From Microbispora oryzae (lineage in GTDB: Bacteria > Actinomycetota > Actinomycetes > Streptosporangiales > Streptosporangiaceae), in assembly GCF_017896165.1 (NCBI RefSeq), contig NZ_JAFCNB010000010.1, forward strand, positions 1 through 64,000: a stretch of 64,000 bases of DNA. Reading direction: 5' to 3'. The notes beneath the pieces were generated by a model. It was not told the origin of the DNA. It saw nothing but the letters and a program-made list of their open reading frames with translations, and did not search any database. A program made the position numbers and the translations under genes. Below, one piece after another: positions 47,470 through 55,758 of this stretch (the stretch's first letter is position 1; each line of letters opens with the position of its first letter).

Positions 47470-50001
47470 TTACCGGATTGGGGGCGTGACGTGCAGGGTC
47501 GTGTCGACCCAGTCGACGTGCACACCGGTGTCGGCCGGGGTCGCCGACTCGCTCCGCAGGCAGAGGGTCTGAGCACCTCGGACGTCGAGGTGGAAGACGG
47601 TGACGGGCTTGCCCGCCTCGACCACGGCGGTGAATATCTCGCGGTCGTCGGCCAGGACGGCGACCGCCGCCCGGCCGGCCGACTCGTCGTCCACGCCGAC
47701 CGCGCCCGTGAACGTCGTGGCGTGCCCGCCGAGATGGAATCGCGCCTCGGAGTAGGGCGCCGTGCCGAGACCACGGTCGAATCCCTGACCCGCGACGCGC
47801 AGGGGCCGTCCGTCCCCGGGGTTGCCGCCGCCGTTCGACTGGTCGCGCTCGACGGGGCCGTCGTCGTTGACGAAGGCGAGCATCGGCAGGCCGGACAGCG
47901 CGTGGCTCCCCGGTTCCAGCGGGCGCACCACCCGAGCGTGCGCGATCACCGGAACCACGCCGTCGCCGTCCCGCTCGACGGTCACGACGCCGAGGTGGCC
48001 GGGCGGCAGAGAGGGGGCGGGGCGGACCGCCCATCCGGTGTCGCCGGCGCGCCGCGCCGTCCATCCGGGGGGAAGGCGCAGCCGGGCGTCGGCGTCGGTG
48101 GTCAGCGACGCCACCCCGTCCGGTCCGACCTCGGCCACGGCCGGTCGCACGGCCGGCGCCGGACGGACCGGCCGCGCCGCGGACCGGAACAGGTCGGCGT
48201 CCGCCGGCGCCACGATGGCGACGAAGCCGCCGTCGCGGGCGACCTCGACGTCCACCCCGTGGCCGGCGGTCGTCGTGGTCTCCGCGAGCCCCGTCGCCGG
48301 GACCTCGTCGCCGGCCGGTGACGCGTCGCCGACGATCCAGACCTGGGCGGCCGGTCCCACGCCGAGCTCGGCGAACGGCACGTGGACTGTCCTGGCCGGC
48401 CCGGTGGCGATGCCTCCCACGAACCACCGGTCGCCGTACCGTCGCGCGACGACCGCGTGGCTGTCGGGGTCGCCCGACAACAGCACCGTCTCCTCCCAGT
48501 ACGGGGCCAGTTCGGCCAGGAACCGGGCGGCGGGCGGGCGGGCGGTGTAGGCGTCGACGTGGCCCGCGAAGTGGGTGATCCCGCATTCGAACGCCACCGA
48601 GAGTCCCAGCTCGTGGCCGTCGCTGGTCGTGCGGTTCCCGGCGCCGAAGGCGACCGGCGTGGCGTCCATCGCCCCGGCGATGTTGCGGGTGAACGGCTGG
48701 ATGACGTTGTGCGCGGCGGTGAGCGCCTGGTTCTCGAAGAACACGTAGTATTCGGCGCCGCGGATCGCCTCGTACCCGATCACCTGGGGCCACGTGCGCG
48801 CCCAGCCGCGCGGGATGACCGAACCGTGGAAATTCACCATGAGTCCGAGCCGCGCGGTCTCGGTGAGGATCGTGTCGTACCAGCGGTAGCGGTCCTTGGA
48901 CTCCGACTCCATGAAGTCGACCTTGATCCCGGCGACGCCCCACGACCGCCACAGCGCGAGCTTCCGCAGAGCCTCGGGGCCGTTGAGGTCACGCCAGACG
49001 GCCCACAGATGCACCTGGACGCCCCGGCGGCCGGCATAGGCGACGATCTCCGGCACCCACGTCTCGTCCCATCCGCAGTCGATGAGCAGGTGCTCCCAGC
49101 CGAGGCCGGCGGCGACGTCGACGAAGTGCTTCTGCTTCTCCAGTTGCGCGCCCGAGTAGAAGTCCGACCACCATGACCACGCCGCGCGCCCCGGGCGGAC
49201 CCAGGCCGCCTCCTCCAGCTCGGGCGAGGCGGGCGGCGCCAGCTCCTCGACGAGCAGCGAGGACACCAGCCGCGGCAGGGTCCCGACGAGGAAGACCCGC
49301 CAGGGGGTGACGGGGCCGCGGGCCACCTCGACGGCGTCGTCCGCGAATGTGAACCGCAGTGTCCGCCCGCCGTCCGCATCGGGTTCGCCCGCCCGGAGGT
49401 GCGCCCCGGCGAACCGCCCGTCGATGGCCGACTCGGTGATCAGGACGTGCCGCTCCGCGTCGAGCCGGGTGAGGAGGGGAAGCCCGTACGCGCCGGCGGA
49501 CAGTTCGGCCGTTCCCGCTCCGTAGCGGGGCGTCTCGTACCAGGTCTGGTAGTCGAGCACCCAGCTCCTCGACCCGGCGGGCAGGGTGACGGCGGTGCGG
49601 TCACCGGTCACGCGGACGGTGCCGTCCAGCGCGGGCAACGCGTAGCGGATCGCGACTCCGTCGCGGGCGACCCGCATGATGACCTGCCACTCGGCGCCGC
49701 CGGCCTCCCGGAAGGCGTGGACGACCTCGCGGTGCTCGTAACCGTGCTCGCCCACGGCCTTGCCCGAGTGGGCGCGGAAGCGGTCGCGGACCGTGTGCTC
49801 CGCGACCCGTACGAGCTCGGAATCGGCGCCGAACTCCGTGCCGCCGGCCACGAAGCCGAGCGGCACTTCGTCGAGCACGCGCGTCCCGTTCCAGGTGACG
49901 GTGAGCGAGACACCGTTGTCCGCGTTCCGGATCCAGGCGCTCACCGCGCCCTCGGCCGTCACCGGCCCGGAAGCTGCTTCGTCGGTCACCTGGTTCTCCA
50001 T
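47470..50001 (-). CDS. GH97-family alpha-galactosidase with C-terminal NPCBM-like domain
   Basis: An 843-residue protein. The N-terminal beta-sandwich (ADNGVSLTVTWNG; GEHGYEHREVVHAFRE) precedes a TIM barrel with WSWWSDFYSGAQLEKQKHF, LLIDCGWDE, WGVAGIKVDFMESES and VNFHGSVIPRGW. An Asp in the KVDF position is what I recall for the retaining alpha-galactosidase branch of GH97, not the inverting SusB branch. The last ~150 residues (SNGGGNPGDGRPLRVAG; FDRGLGTAPYSEARFHLGG; TFTGAVGVDDE) look like an NPCBM sugar-binding module. No signal peptide, so cytosolic, which is unusual for GH97. ATG 50001 is annotated; GTG 49989 has better ribosome-site spacing. First gene of the five-gene operon. Confidence 0.88.
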   Translation of the reverse strand: MENQVTDEAASGPVTAEGAVSAWIRNADNGVSLTVTWNGTRVLDEVPLGFVAGGTEFGADSELVRVAEHTVRDRFRAHSGKAVGEHGYEHREVVHAFREAGGAEWQVIMRVARDGVAIRYALPALDGTVRVTGDRTAVTLPAGSRSWVLDYQTWYETPRYGAGTAELSAGAYGLPLLTRLDAERHVLITESAIDGRFAGAHLRAGEPDADGGRTLRFTFADDAVEVARGPVTPWRVFLVGTLPRLVSSLLVEELAPPASPELEEAAWVRPGRAAWSWWSDFYSGAQLEKQKHFVDVAAGLGWEHLLIDCGWDETWVPEIVAYAGRRGVQVHLWAVWRDLNGPEALRKLALWRSWGVAGIKVDFMESESKDRYRWYDTILTETARLGLMVNFHGSVIPRGWARTWPQVIGYEAIRGAEYYVFFENQALTAAHNVIQPFTRNIAGAMDATPVAFGAGNRTTSDGHELGLSVAFECGITHFAGHVDAYTARPPAARFLAELAPYWEETVLLSGDPDSHAVVARRYGDRWFVGGIATGPARTVHVPFAELGVGPAAQVWIVGDASPAGDEVPATGLAETTTTAGHGVDVEVARDGGFVAIVAPADADLFRSAARPVRPAPAVRPAVAEVGPDGVASLTTDADARLRLPPGWTARRAGDTGWAVRPAPSLPPGHLGVVTVERDGDGVVPVIAHARVVRPLEPGSHALSGLPMLAFVNDDGPVERDQSNGGGNPGDGRPLRVAGQGFDRGLGTAPYSEARFHLGGHATTFTGAVGVDDESAGRAAVAVLADDREIFTAVVEAGKPVTVFHLDVRGAQTLCLRSESATPADTGVHVDWVDTTLHVTPPIR

Positions 50002-50436
50002 CGGGTGCGGCGGGCATGCGTGTGTGGCGAGCGACCGCCACATATCGATGACGGTATCGGCCAGACCATAAGTGGCCATATGGGCTTTCGCAGTGACATT
50101 TCGACGACAGGGGCAGGCGGTGCCGTGCCGGAATCCGCCACCCGGGTCTCGGTGATCACCGACGGGGTGGGCGGGAGTCGTCGTCGCCCTGAACCGTGCG
50201 ACATCTGGCCTCCGGCTGGGGAGAGGAATGGACTTCACTGAGACGCGACCGCTCGCGTGAAGTAACTATGAGCCCAGCTCGGAGGTGACAGGAATGGTGG
50301 AACCGGCGAACCGGCTGGACGATCCGACTATCGTCGGAGTCTTCCCAGCCGGTTCCAGGGGCCGCCGATGCGGCGATGACGGCACGTCGCCGTCGTGGTC
50401 GGGGAGGGTGTGTGCCGAACGCCTGCCCAGGCCCGC
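50002..50436. other. 435-bp intergenic region with two structured inverted repeats
   Basis: No supported gene. It holds the GH97 operon promoter (minus strand); CCATATGG near 50075 and the TGGCCA-N9-TGGCCA segment (~50059-50080) are candidate regulator contacts. A 7-bp inverted repeat ACTTCAC/GTGAAGT (50232-50238, 50257-50263) has a small inner stem. A plus-strand ORF starting at 50294 has a good GGAGGTGACAGGA site but soon becomes an antisense shadow. Confidence 0.5.
50308..50355 (-). terminator. Nested hairpin, probable terminator of the PLP-enzyme gene
   Basis: Outer perfect 11-bp stem GAACCGGCTGG / CCAGCCGGTTC (50308-50318, 50345-50355) encloses an inner 6-bp stem GACGAT / ATCGTC (50318-50323, 50330-50335). 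It lies ~80 bp past the end of the minus-strand PLP gene. A terminator is the simplest reading; a structured RNA element is an alternative. Confidence 0.45.
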
Positions 50437-51381
50437 TCAGGCGGCCAGGAGCCGGTCGAGCTCGGCCGGGCCCGCGTTGCCGCCGGTGCAGACGACGGCG
50501 ACCTCGCGCCCGGCGAACTCCGAGCGGCGGGCCAGCAGGGCGGCCAGGGCGGCGGCGCCCGCCCCCTCGGCCAGGGTGTGCGCCTCGGTCAGCAGGATCC
50601 GCTGGGCGCGGAGGATCTCGTCGTCGTCCACCAGCGTGAAGTCGTCGAGACCGCCGCGGAGCACCGCCTGCGTGGACGCGAACCCCGCCCCGGTCGCCAG
50701 GCCGTCCACCACGGTCTTCACCGGCCGGGTCACCAACTCGCCGAGCCGCCACGAGTCGTACGCGGCGGGCGCCTGGGCCGACTGGACGCCGATCACCCGG
50801 CACGACGGCGCGATCGCGCGGGCCACCAGGCAGGCGGCCATGGCCCCGCTGCCGCTCCCGATGGGCACGAACACCGCCTCGATGCCGGGCCTGGCCGCGA
50901 GGATCTCGGCGTAGAGCGTGGCCACCCCGGCGATGATCTCCGGCTCGTCGGCCGGGCTGACCAGCCGCATGTCCCGCCGCTCGGCCAGCTCGCGGGCGTG
51001 GCCGGCGCACTCGCCCAGGTGGGCGCCCGCGATGACGACCTCGGCGCCGAGCGCCTCGACGGCGGCGACCTTGGCCGGGTTCGGGTCCTCGGGCATGACG
51101 ATCGAGCAGGGCACTCCGAAGAGACGGGCGGCGTACGCCAGCGACTGGGCGTGGTTGCCGGTCGAGTATCCGACGACGCCGCGCTCGCGATCGGGCATGC
51201 GGGCCAGCAGGGTGATCCCGCCGCGGACCTTGAACGCCCCGGTGGGCTGGACGTTCTCGTGCTTCACGTGCACCCGCGCCCCGACGACGGCGTTCAGCAC
51301 CGGATAGGACCACATGGGCGTCTCGGGAAGGTGGGAGGCCAGCAGCCGCCGGGCCTCAAGCACGTCACGCATGTCCGTCAT
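50437..51381 (-). CDS. PLP-dependent threonine/serine ammonia-lyase-like enzyme
   Basis: A 314-residue fold-type II PLP enzyme. Motifs: PTGAFKVRGGITLL (Schiff-base Lys), GYSTGNHAQSLAYAARLFG (substrate loop), VPIGSGSGAMAACL (phosphate-binding Gly-rich loop), and VAVVCTGGNAG at the end. It lacks the regulatory ACT domain of biosynthetic IlvA, so it resembles catabolic threonine dehydratase, serine dehydratase or hydroxyaspartate dehydratase. ATG at 51381. It is divergent from a LysR regulator that sits beside a LysE-type exporter, a layout that suggests amino-acid responsive control. Confidence 0.9.
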   Translation of the reverse strand: MTDMRDVLEARRLLASHLPETPMWSYPVLNAVVGARVHVKHENVQPTGAFKVRGGITLLARMPDRERGVVGYSTGNHAQSLAYAARLFGVPCSIVMPEDPNPAKVAAVEALGAEVVIAGAHLGECAGHARELAERRDMRLVSPADEPEIIAGVATLYAEILAARPGIEAVFVPIGSGSGAMAACLVARAIAPSCRVIGVQSAQAPAAYDSWRLGELVTRPVKTVVDGLATGAGFASTQAVLRGGLDDFTLVDDDEILRAQRILLTEAHTLAEGAGAAALAALLARRSEFAGREVAVVCTGGNAGPAELDRLLAA

Positions 51382-51453
51382 GCCGTTCAGCCTGCTTCCG
51401 CCCGGCCCATAAGTCCAACTCAACTTCGCTCGTCAACCCATAGACGTGATTGA

Positions 51454-51459
51454 TAAATT
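51454..51459 (+). promoter_or_regulatory. -10 box for leaderless LysR mRNA
   Basis: TAAATT ends 6 nt before the ATG at 51466. The 84-bp divergent region also carries the PLP-enzyme promoter. Confidence 0.5.
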
Positions 51460-51465
51460 GCGGAC

Positions 51466-52377
51466 ATGCTGGATGTGGGACGGCTGCGCGTGCTGGTCGC
51501 GGTGGCGCGCACCGGTTCGGTGACCGCGGCGGCGCGGGAACTGCACTACTCCCAGCCGTCGGTCAGCCATCACCTGGCCCGGCTGGAGGCGGAGACGGGC
51601 GCCAAGCTGGTCCAGCGGGCCGGCCGGGGCATCCGGCTGACCGACGCCGGGCTCCTGCTCGCCGAGCGCGCGGCCGAGATCATGGGCCGGCTCGACTCCG
51701 CCGCCGCGGAGCTCGCCGCGCACGCCGGGCTGCGGGCGGGACGGGTGCGGCTCGCGGCGTTCCCGTCGGCCCTCGGCACCTTCGTGCCCACCGCGGCCGT
51801 GCGGCTCGCCGCCGCGCACCCCGGGCTCGACCTGCGGCTCGCCGAGGCGGAGCCGCCCGAGGCCCTGCGCATGCTGCGCGACGGCGAGGTGGACGTGGCC
51901 GTCGTGTTCTCGTACGGCGAGACCGGCCCCGAAGAGGATGGCGTCCGGATGACCGCGCTGCTGGACGATCCCGGCTATCTCGTCACGCCCGCCGACGGGC
52001 CCGCGCAGGAGGACAGAGCGGGGCTCGCCGGGCACACGTCGTCACGGTGGATCGCGGGCTGCGAACGGTGCCGCATTCACCTGCTCCACGTGTGCGCCGA
52101 GGTGGGCTTCACGCCGCGGATCTCGTTCACGACCGACGACTACGTGGCCGTGCAGGCGATGGTGGCCGCCGGCCTCGGCGTGGCCTTCCTCCCGGGGCTG
52201 GCGTTGTCGGCCCATCTGCGTCCCGGCCTCCGGGTGACGGAGGTGCCGGGATCGACGCGGCGGGTCTTCGCCGCGACGTACGGCGAGCCACCCGACCCGC
52301 CCCCCACCGCCGCCCTGGTCGCCGCCCTCGTGGCCGGGTCTCCCGACGTCGTCCGGCGGCCCGCGGCCGGGCGGTGA
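51466..52377 (+). CDS. LysR-family transcriptional regulator
   Basis: A 303-residue regulator with an N-terminal winged helix (RLRVLVAVARTGSVTAAARELHYSQPSVSHHLARLEAETGAKLV) and a C-terminal co-inducer domain (~90-295). It starts at an ATG without ribosome site, 6 nt after a TAAATT box. The short gap to the divergent PLP enzyme and the exporter downstream suggest it controls one or both, probably responding to the amino acid concerned. Cys residues near ~192-204 (GCERCRIHLLHVC) are a notable cluster. Confidence 0.93.
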   Translation: MLDVGRLRVLVAVARTGSVTAAARELHYSQPSVSHHLARLEAETGAKLVQRAGRGIRLTDAGLLLAERAAEIMGRLDSAAAELAAHAGLRAGRVRLAAFPSALGTFVPTAAVRLAAAHPGLDLRLAEAEPPEALRMLRDGEVDVAVVFSYGETGPEEDGVRMTALLDDPGYLVTPADGPAQEDRAGLAGHTSSRWIAGCERCRIHLLHVCAEVGFTPRISFTTDDYVAVQAMVAAGLGVAFLPGLALSAHLRPGLRVTEVPGSTRRVFAATYGEPPDPPPTAALVAALVAGSPDVVRRPAAGR

Positions 52378-52409
52378 AAACCGCGTGGCGCGACGACCGG
52401 ACGCGTTCG

Positions 52410-52415
52410 TACCAT
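52410..52415 (+). promoter_or_regulatory. -10 box for leaderless LysE-type gene
   Basis: TACCAT ends 6 nt before the ATG at 52422; it lies in the 44-bp gap after the LysR gene. Confidence 0.45.
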
Positions 52416-52421
52416 CGCGGC

Positions 52422-53060
52422 ATGCCCTCACCCACGAGTCTCGCGCTGTTCGCGATCGCCACACTCGCGCTCCTGCTGGTCCCCGGGCCCGCCGTGATCT
52501 ACATCGTCACCCGCAGCGTCGCCCAGGGCCGTACGGCCGGGCTCGTATCGGTCCTCGGCGTGCACACCGGGTCACTCGTCCACATCGCGGCGGCCGCCCT
52601 CGGTGTCAGCGCGCTGCTCGCCGCGTCGGCCACCGCGTTCGCCCTGGTCAAGTATCTGGGCGCGGCCTATCTCGTCTACCTCGGCGTCCGCAAGCTCATG
52701 ACCAGGCAGGAGGCGGAGCCGGCCGAGATCAGCCGGGCCTCGTCCGCCCGGCTGTTCGGCGAGGGCTTCGTCGTCAACGTGCTCAACCCGAAGACCGCGA
52801 TCTTCTTTCTGGCGTTCCTGCCGCAGTTCACCGACCCGTCCAGGGGCCCGCTCGCGCCGCAGATCGTGCTGCTCGGCCTGATCTGGGTGATCCTCGGAAT
52901 GGCCAGCGACGGCTCCTACGCCCTGCTGTCCTCGGCGCTGGCCGGCTGGATGCGCTCGTCGGCCCGGGTCCGCAGGCGGCTCGACGTGGGCAGCGGCGTG
53001 GTCTACCTCGGCCTGGGCGCCGTGGCCGCCCTCACCACCGAGGGGGCCAAGAAGCTCTAG
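52422..53060 (+). CDS. LysE/RhtB-family amino acid exporter
   Basis: A 212-residue inner-membrane protein with five to six helices. Family signature LLLVPGPAVIYIVTRSVAQGRTAGLVSVLGVHTG near the N-terminus, then YLGAAYLVYLGVRKL and GFVVNVLNPKTAIFFLAFLPQFTD. Family members export lysine, threonine, homoserine or other small molecules. Start ATG follows a TACCAT box. Located after LysR and near a threonine ammonia-lyase-like gene, so threonine, serine or a related amino acid is a reasonable guess. Confidence 0.93.
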   Translation: MPSPTSLALFAIATLALLLVPGPAVIYIVTRSVAQGRTAGLVSVLGVHTGSLVHIAAAALGVSALLAASATAFALVKYLGAAYLVYLGVRKLMTRQEAEPAEISRASSARLFGEGFVVNVLNPKTAIFFLAFLPQFTDPSRGPLAPQIVLLGLIWVILGMASDGSYALLSSALAGWMRSSARVRRRLDVGSGVVYLGLGAVAALTTEGAKKL

Positions 53061-53164
53061 GCATGACATTTGTACCGGCGAGAACAGGATGCCTGATCCT
53101 TACCCGATCGCCGGGGTCTCGGGGAGTCTGGACACATCGCCGAGTCCGTTCAGGAGGTCCCCCG

Positions 53165-53932
53165 ATGGCGCAGGCAGCCACCGCCGACAGCACCACGACC
53201 ACCACCTCCTCCTCCGCCACCGCTCCTTTGTCCGCTCCCCCGGCCGCTCCCCCGGCCGCTCCCCCGGCCGCTTCCCCGGCCACTCCGCGGGCCGTCCGGA
53301 CGGGCGGCGGGCCGGGCCGCACGCTGGCGGCGCTGGCGGTCGACATCGCCCTGCCGATCGGCGGCTACTACCTCCTGCACGGCGCCCTGGGGCTGAGCGA
53401 GGTGCTCGCCCTGGCCCTCACCTCGCTCGTCCCGGCGGTCCGCACGGTGACGGAACTGGTCTGGAACCGTCGCGTCAACGGACTTGCCGGACTGGTGCTG
53501 GCGGTCAACGTCCTCAGCATCGCGCTCAGCTTCGTCACCGGCGACGCCCGCATGATGATCGCCAAGGACTCCGCCCTGACGTGCATCGTCGGCCTGGGCA
53601 TGCTCGGCTCCGCGTTCACCGCGCGTCCCCTCATGGGAACGGCGCTGCGACTCTGGATCACCAGGGGGAACCCCGCGCGGGAGGACGCCTGGGACCGGTT
53701 GTCCGCCGAGTCTTCGCGCTTCCTGCGGATGACGCGGCTCCACACCGGCATCTGGGGGGTGACCCTGACGGTGGAGTGCTGCGCCCGGATCGTCCTCGCC
53801 TACGTCCTGCCGGTGTCCACCATGGTGTGGATGTCGACGGTGATCCTCGTTGTCGCGACCGCGTTCGGGCTCGTCGTGAGCGGATTCGCGGTCAACCCGA
53901 TCCTGGCCATGATGAGGGCCGAGCGCCGCTGA
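53165..53932 (+). CDS. VC0807-like integral membrane protein
   Basis: A 255-residue protein. AGGAGG with good spacing fixes the ATG at 53165. The first ~48 residues are low-complexity Thr/Ser then repeated A-P-P-A units (from 12-bp CCGGCCGCTCCC repeats), followed by five to six helices: LAALAVDIALPIGGYYLLHGALG, LALTSLVPAVRTVTELVW, LVLAVNVLSIALSFVTGDARMM, and two near the C-terminus. The pattern LxxxLxPxxRT...GDARxxxxKDS is that of the VC0807 family of unknown function. Confidence 0.82.
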   Translation: MAQAATADSTTTTTSSSATAPLSAPPAAPPAAPPAASPATPRAVRTGGGPGRTLAALAVDIALPIGGYYLLHGALGLSEVLALALTSLVPAVRTVTELVWNRRVNGLAGLVLAVNVLSIALSFVTGDARMMIAKDSALTCIVGLGMLGSAFTARPLMGTALRLWITRGNPAREDAWDRLSAESSRFLRMTRLHTGIWGVTLTVECCARIVLAYVLPVSTMVWMSTVILVVATAFGLVVSGFAVNPILAMMRAERR

Positions 53933-53957
53933 GACCGCCGGCCGGAAAGGAAGGCAC

Positions 53958-54941
53958 ATGCGCGCGAAGGGCATCAACTACGACACCGGGTTCTTCCCCG
54001 GCGGCCGGAACACCCGGGAGGAGTTCGACCCGGACGCGGTGCGGCGCGAGATGCGGGTCATCGCCGGCGACCTGCGCTGCACCGCGGTACGGATCACCGG
54101 CGGCGACCCCGGGAGGATCGCCGTGGCGGCCCGGCACGCCGCCGACGCGGGACTTGAGGTGTGGTTCGCGCCGTTCCCCTGCGAGATGACCCCCGCCGAG
54201 CTGCTCCCGTTCTTCGCCGACTGCGCCGAGCGCGCGGAGGCGATCCGTCGTGACGGCGCCGACGTGGTGCTGGTCACCGGCTGCGAGATGAGCCTGTTCG
54301 CCTCCGGGTTCATCCCGGGCGAGACGTCCTTCGACCGGATCGAGGCGGCCCTGTCGGGGAATCCGGAGGTGTACGCCAAGCTCGCCGACCTCCCGGCCCG
54401 GCTCAACGCCTTCCTCGCCGAGACCTCCGGCGCGGTCCGCGGGGTGTTCGGCGGGCCGGTGACGTACGCCTCCGGGGAGTGGGAGGAGATCGACTGGAGT
54501 CCGTTCGACATCGTGTCGGTGGACGCGTACCGCGACGAGCGCAATGCCGCCACCTACGGCGATGAGCTGCGGTCGCGGACGAGGCACGGCAAGCCGCTCG
54601 CGGTCACCGAGTTCGGCACGTGCGCCTACACAGGGGCGGGCACACGTGGCGGGCTGGCCTGGACGATCGTCGACTGGGCCGCCGACCGGCCGCGGCTGAA
54701 CGGCGACTACGTCCGCGACGAGGACGAGCAGGTGCGCTACCTGCGCGAGTCGCTCGCCGTGTTCGACGAGGAGGGGGTGGACGCCGCCTTCTGGTTCACC
54801 TTCGCCGGGTTCGGCCTCCCCCACGACCCGGACGCGCGGTTCGACCTCGACATGGCCTCGTACGGCGTCGTGCGGATCGGGAAGGACGGCCGGCAGGAGC
54901 CGAAGAAAGTCTTCCACGCGCTCGCGGAGGCCTACGCCTGA
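53958..54941 (+). CDS. TIM-barrel protein, glycoside hydrolase-like (often mislabelled abortive infection protein)
   Basis: A 327-residue soluble protein with AAGGAAGG before its ATG. It begins KGINYDTGFFPGG and shows successive barrel strands: CTAVRITGGDP, GLEVWFAPFPCEM, VVLVTGCEMSLF, FDIVSVDAYRDE, LAVTEFGTCAYTGAG (candidate catalytic Glu) and DAAFWFTFAGFGLPHDP. The two acidic strand ends (GCEMS and TEFG) resemble clan-A glycoside hydrolases, so sugar hydrolysis is plausible. I recall similar proteins labelled abortive phage infection, but nothing here points to defence. No obvious operon partner. Confidence 0.78.
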   Translation: MRAKGINYDTGFFPGGRNTREEFDPDAVRREMRVIAGDLRCTAVRITGGDPGRIAVAARHAADAGLEVWFAPFPCEMTPAELLPFFADCAERAEAIRRDGADVVLVTGCEMSLFASGFIPGETSFDRIEAALSGNPEVYAKLADLPARLNAFLAETSGAVRGVFGGPVTYASGEWEEIDWSPFDIVSVDAYRDERNAATYGDELRSRTRHGKPLAVTEFGTCAYTGAGTRGGLAWTIVDWAADRPRLNGDYVRDEDEQVRYLRESLAVFDEEGVDAAFWFTFAGFGLPHDPDARFDLDMASYGVVRIGKDGRQEPKKVFHALAEAYA

Positions 54942-54986
54942 CAGGCCGGCGGACCCGGTGCTCCGCCGGGATGGCACAGTGGGACG

Positions 54987-55736
54987 GTGACGATCCGCGG
55001 GGTGCTGTTCGACATCGATGACACGATCTTCGACTACTCGGCCTCCGAGCGGACCGGCCTGGTCGGCCATCTGGCGGCCGAGGGACTGCTGGAGTGGTTC
55101 CCCACGCCGGACGACGCGGTCGTGATCTGGCGGCAGATCATGGACGAGGAGTACACCCGATGCCTGGCCGGCGAGATGACGTTCGAGGAGCAGCAGCTCG
55201 TCCGGACCAGGCGTTTTCTCACGCACATCGGGCGGCTGCCCGAGGGAGGGCTGTCCGACGCGGAGGCGGCCGCCTGGTTCGCCAGGTATGTGGGGTTCCG
55301 TGAGGCGGCGTGGGCGGCGTTCCCGGACGCCGAGCCCGTTCTGCGGAAGCTCGGCACGCGCTTCCGGCTCGGCGTCGTGTCGAACTCCTCGCTCGCCCAC
55401 CAGCGGCGCAAGCTGCGGACGGTGGGGCTGCTCGGCCATTTCGGCGAGGCGATCGTCTGCTCGATCGAGCACGGCGTGCCCAAGCCCGAGCCCGGCATCT
55501 TCCTGACCGGCTGCGCCCTGCTCGGGCTGCCGCCCCATCAGGTGGCGTACGTCGGCGACCGGCTCGACGTGGACGCGCTCGGCGCGCTGGCGGCGGGGCT
55601 GCGGCCCTACTGGATCGACCGGACGGCGCTCGGCGTGATCGACGGGCTCGACGGGCTCGACGAGATCGCGGGGATCGACGGGATCACCGTCATCCGGAGC
55701 CTCGACGAGCTCGCCGCCGACCTGCTGGGGCCCTGA
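54987..55736 (+). CDS. HAD-superfamily phosphatase
   Basis: A 249-residue HAD hydrolase. Motif I LFDIDDTIFDY, a helical cap from ~16 to 105, motif II LGVVSNSSLAHQRRKL, motif III Lys in VPKPEPGIFL, motif IV VAYVGDRLDVDALGALAAG. Resembles HAD-IA pyrimidine-nucleotidase/REG-2-like enzymes. GTG at 54987 lies 6 nt after CACAGT, another possible leaderless start. The C-terminus is repetitive (GLDGLDEIAGIDGI), encoded by GACGGGCTC-type repeats. Confidence 0.9.
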   Translation: MTIRGVLFDIDDTIFDYSASERTGLVGHLAAEGLLEWFPTPDDAVVIWRQIMDEEYTRCLAGEMTFEEQQLVRTRRFLTHIGRLPEGGLSDAEAAAWFARYVGFREAAWAAFPDAEPVLRKLGTRFRLGVVSNSSLAHQRRKLRTVGLLGHFGEAIVCSIEHGVPKPEPGIFLTGCALLGLPPHQVAYVGDRLDVDALGALAAGLRPYWIDRTALGVIDGLDGLDEIAGIDGITVIRSLDELAADLLGP

Positions 55737-55758
55737 GGCGACGGCTGACCCGCCGTGA

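Noticed and set aside
50294-50914. Plus-strand ORF with a strong ribosome site (GGAGGTGACAGGA before ATG)
   Set aside because: Only the first ~25 codons look protein-like; it then runs antisense through the PLP-enzyme gene with Arg/Ser-rich composition. Kept only as a remark on the intergenic region.
53958-54941. Anti-phage (abortive infection) gene
   Set aside because: The label often attached to this family is unsupported: the sequence is a TIM barrel with hydrolase-like acidic strand ends, and no defence genes surround it.
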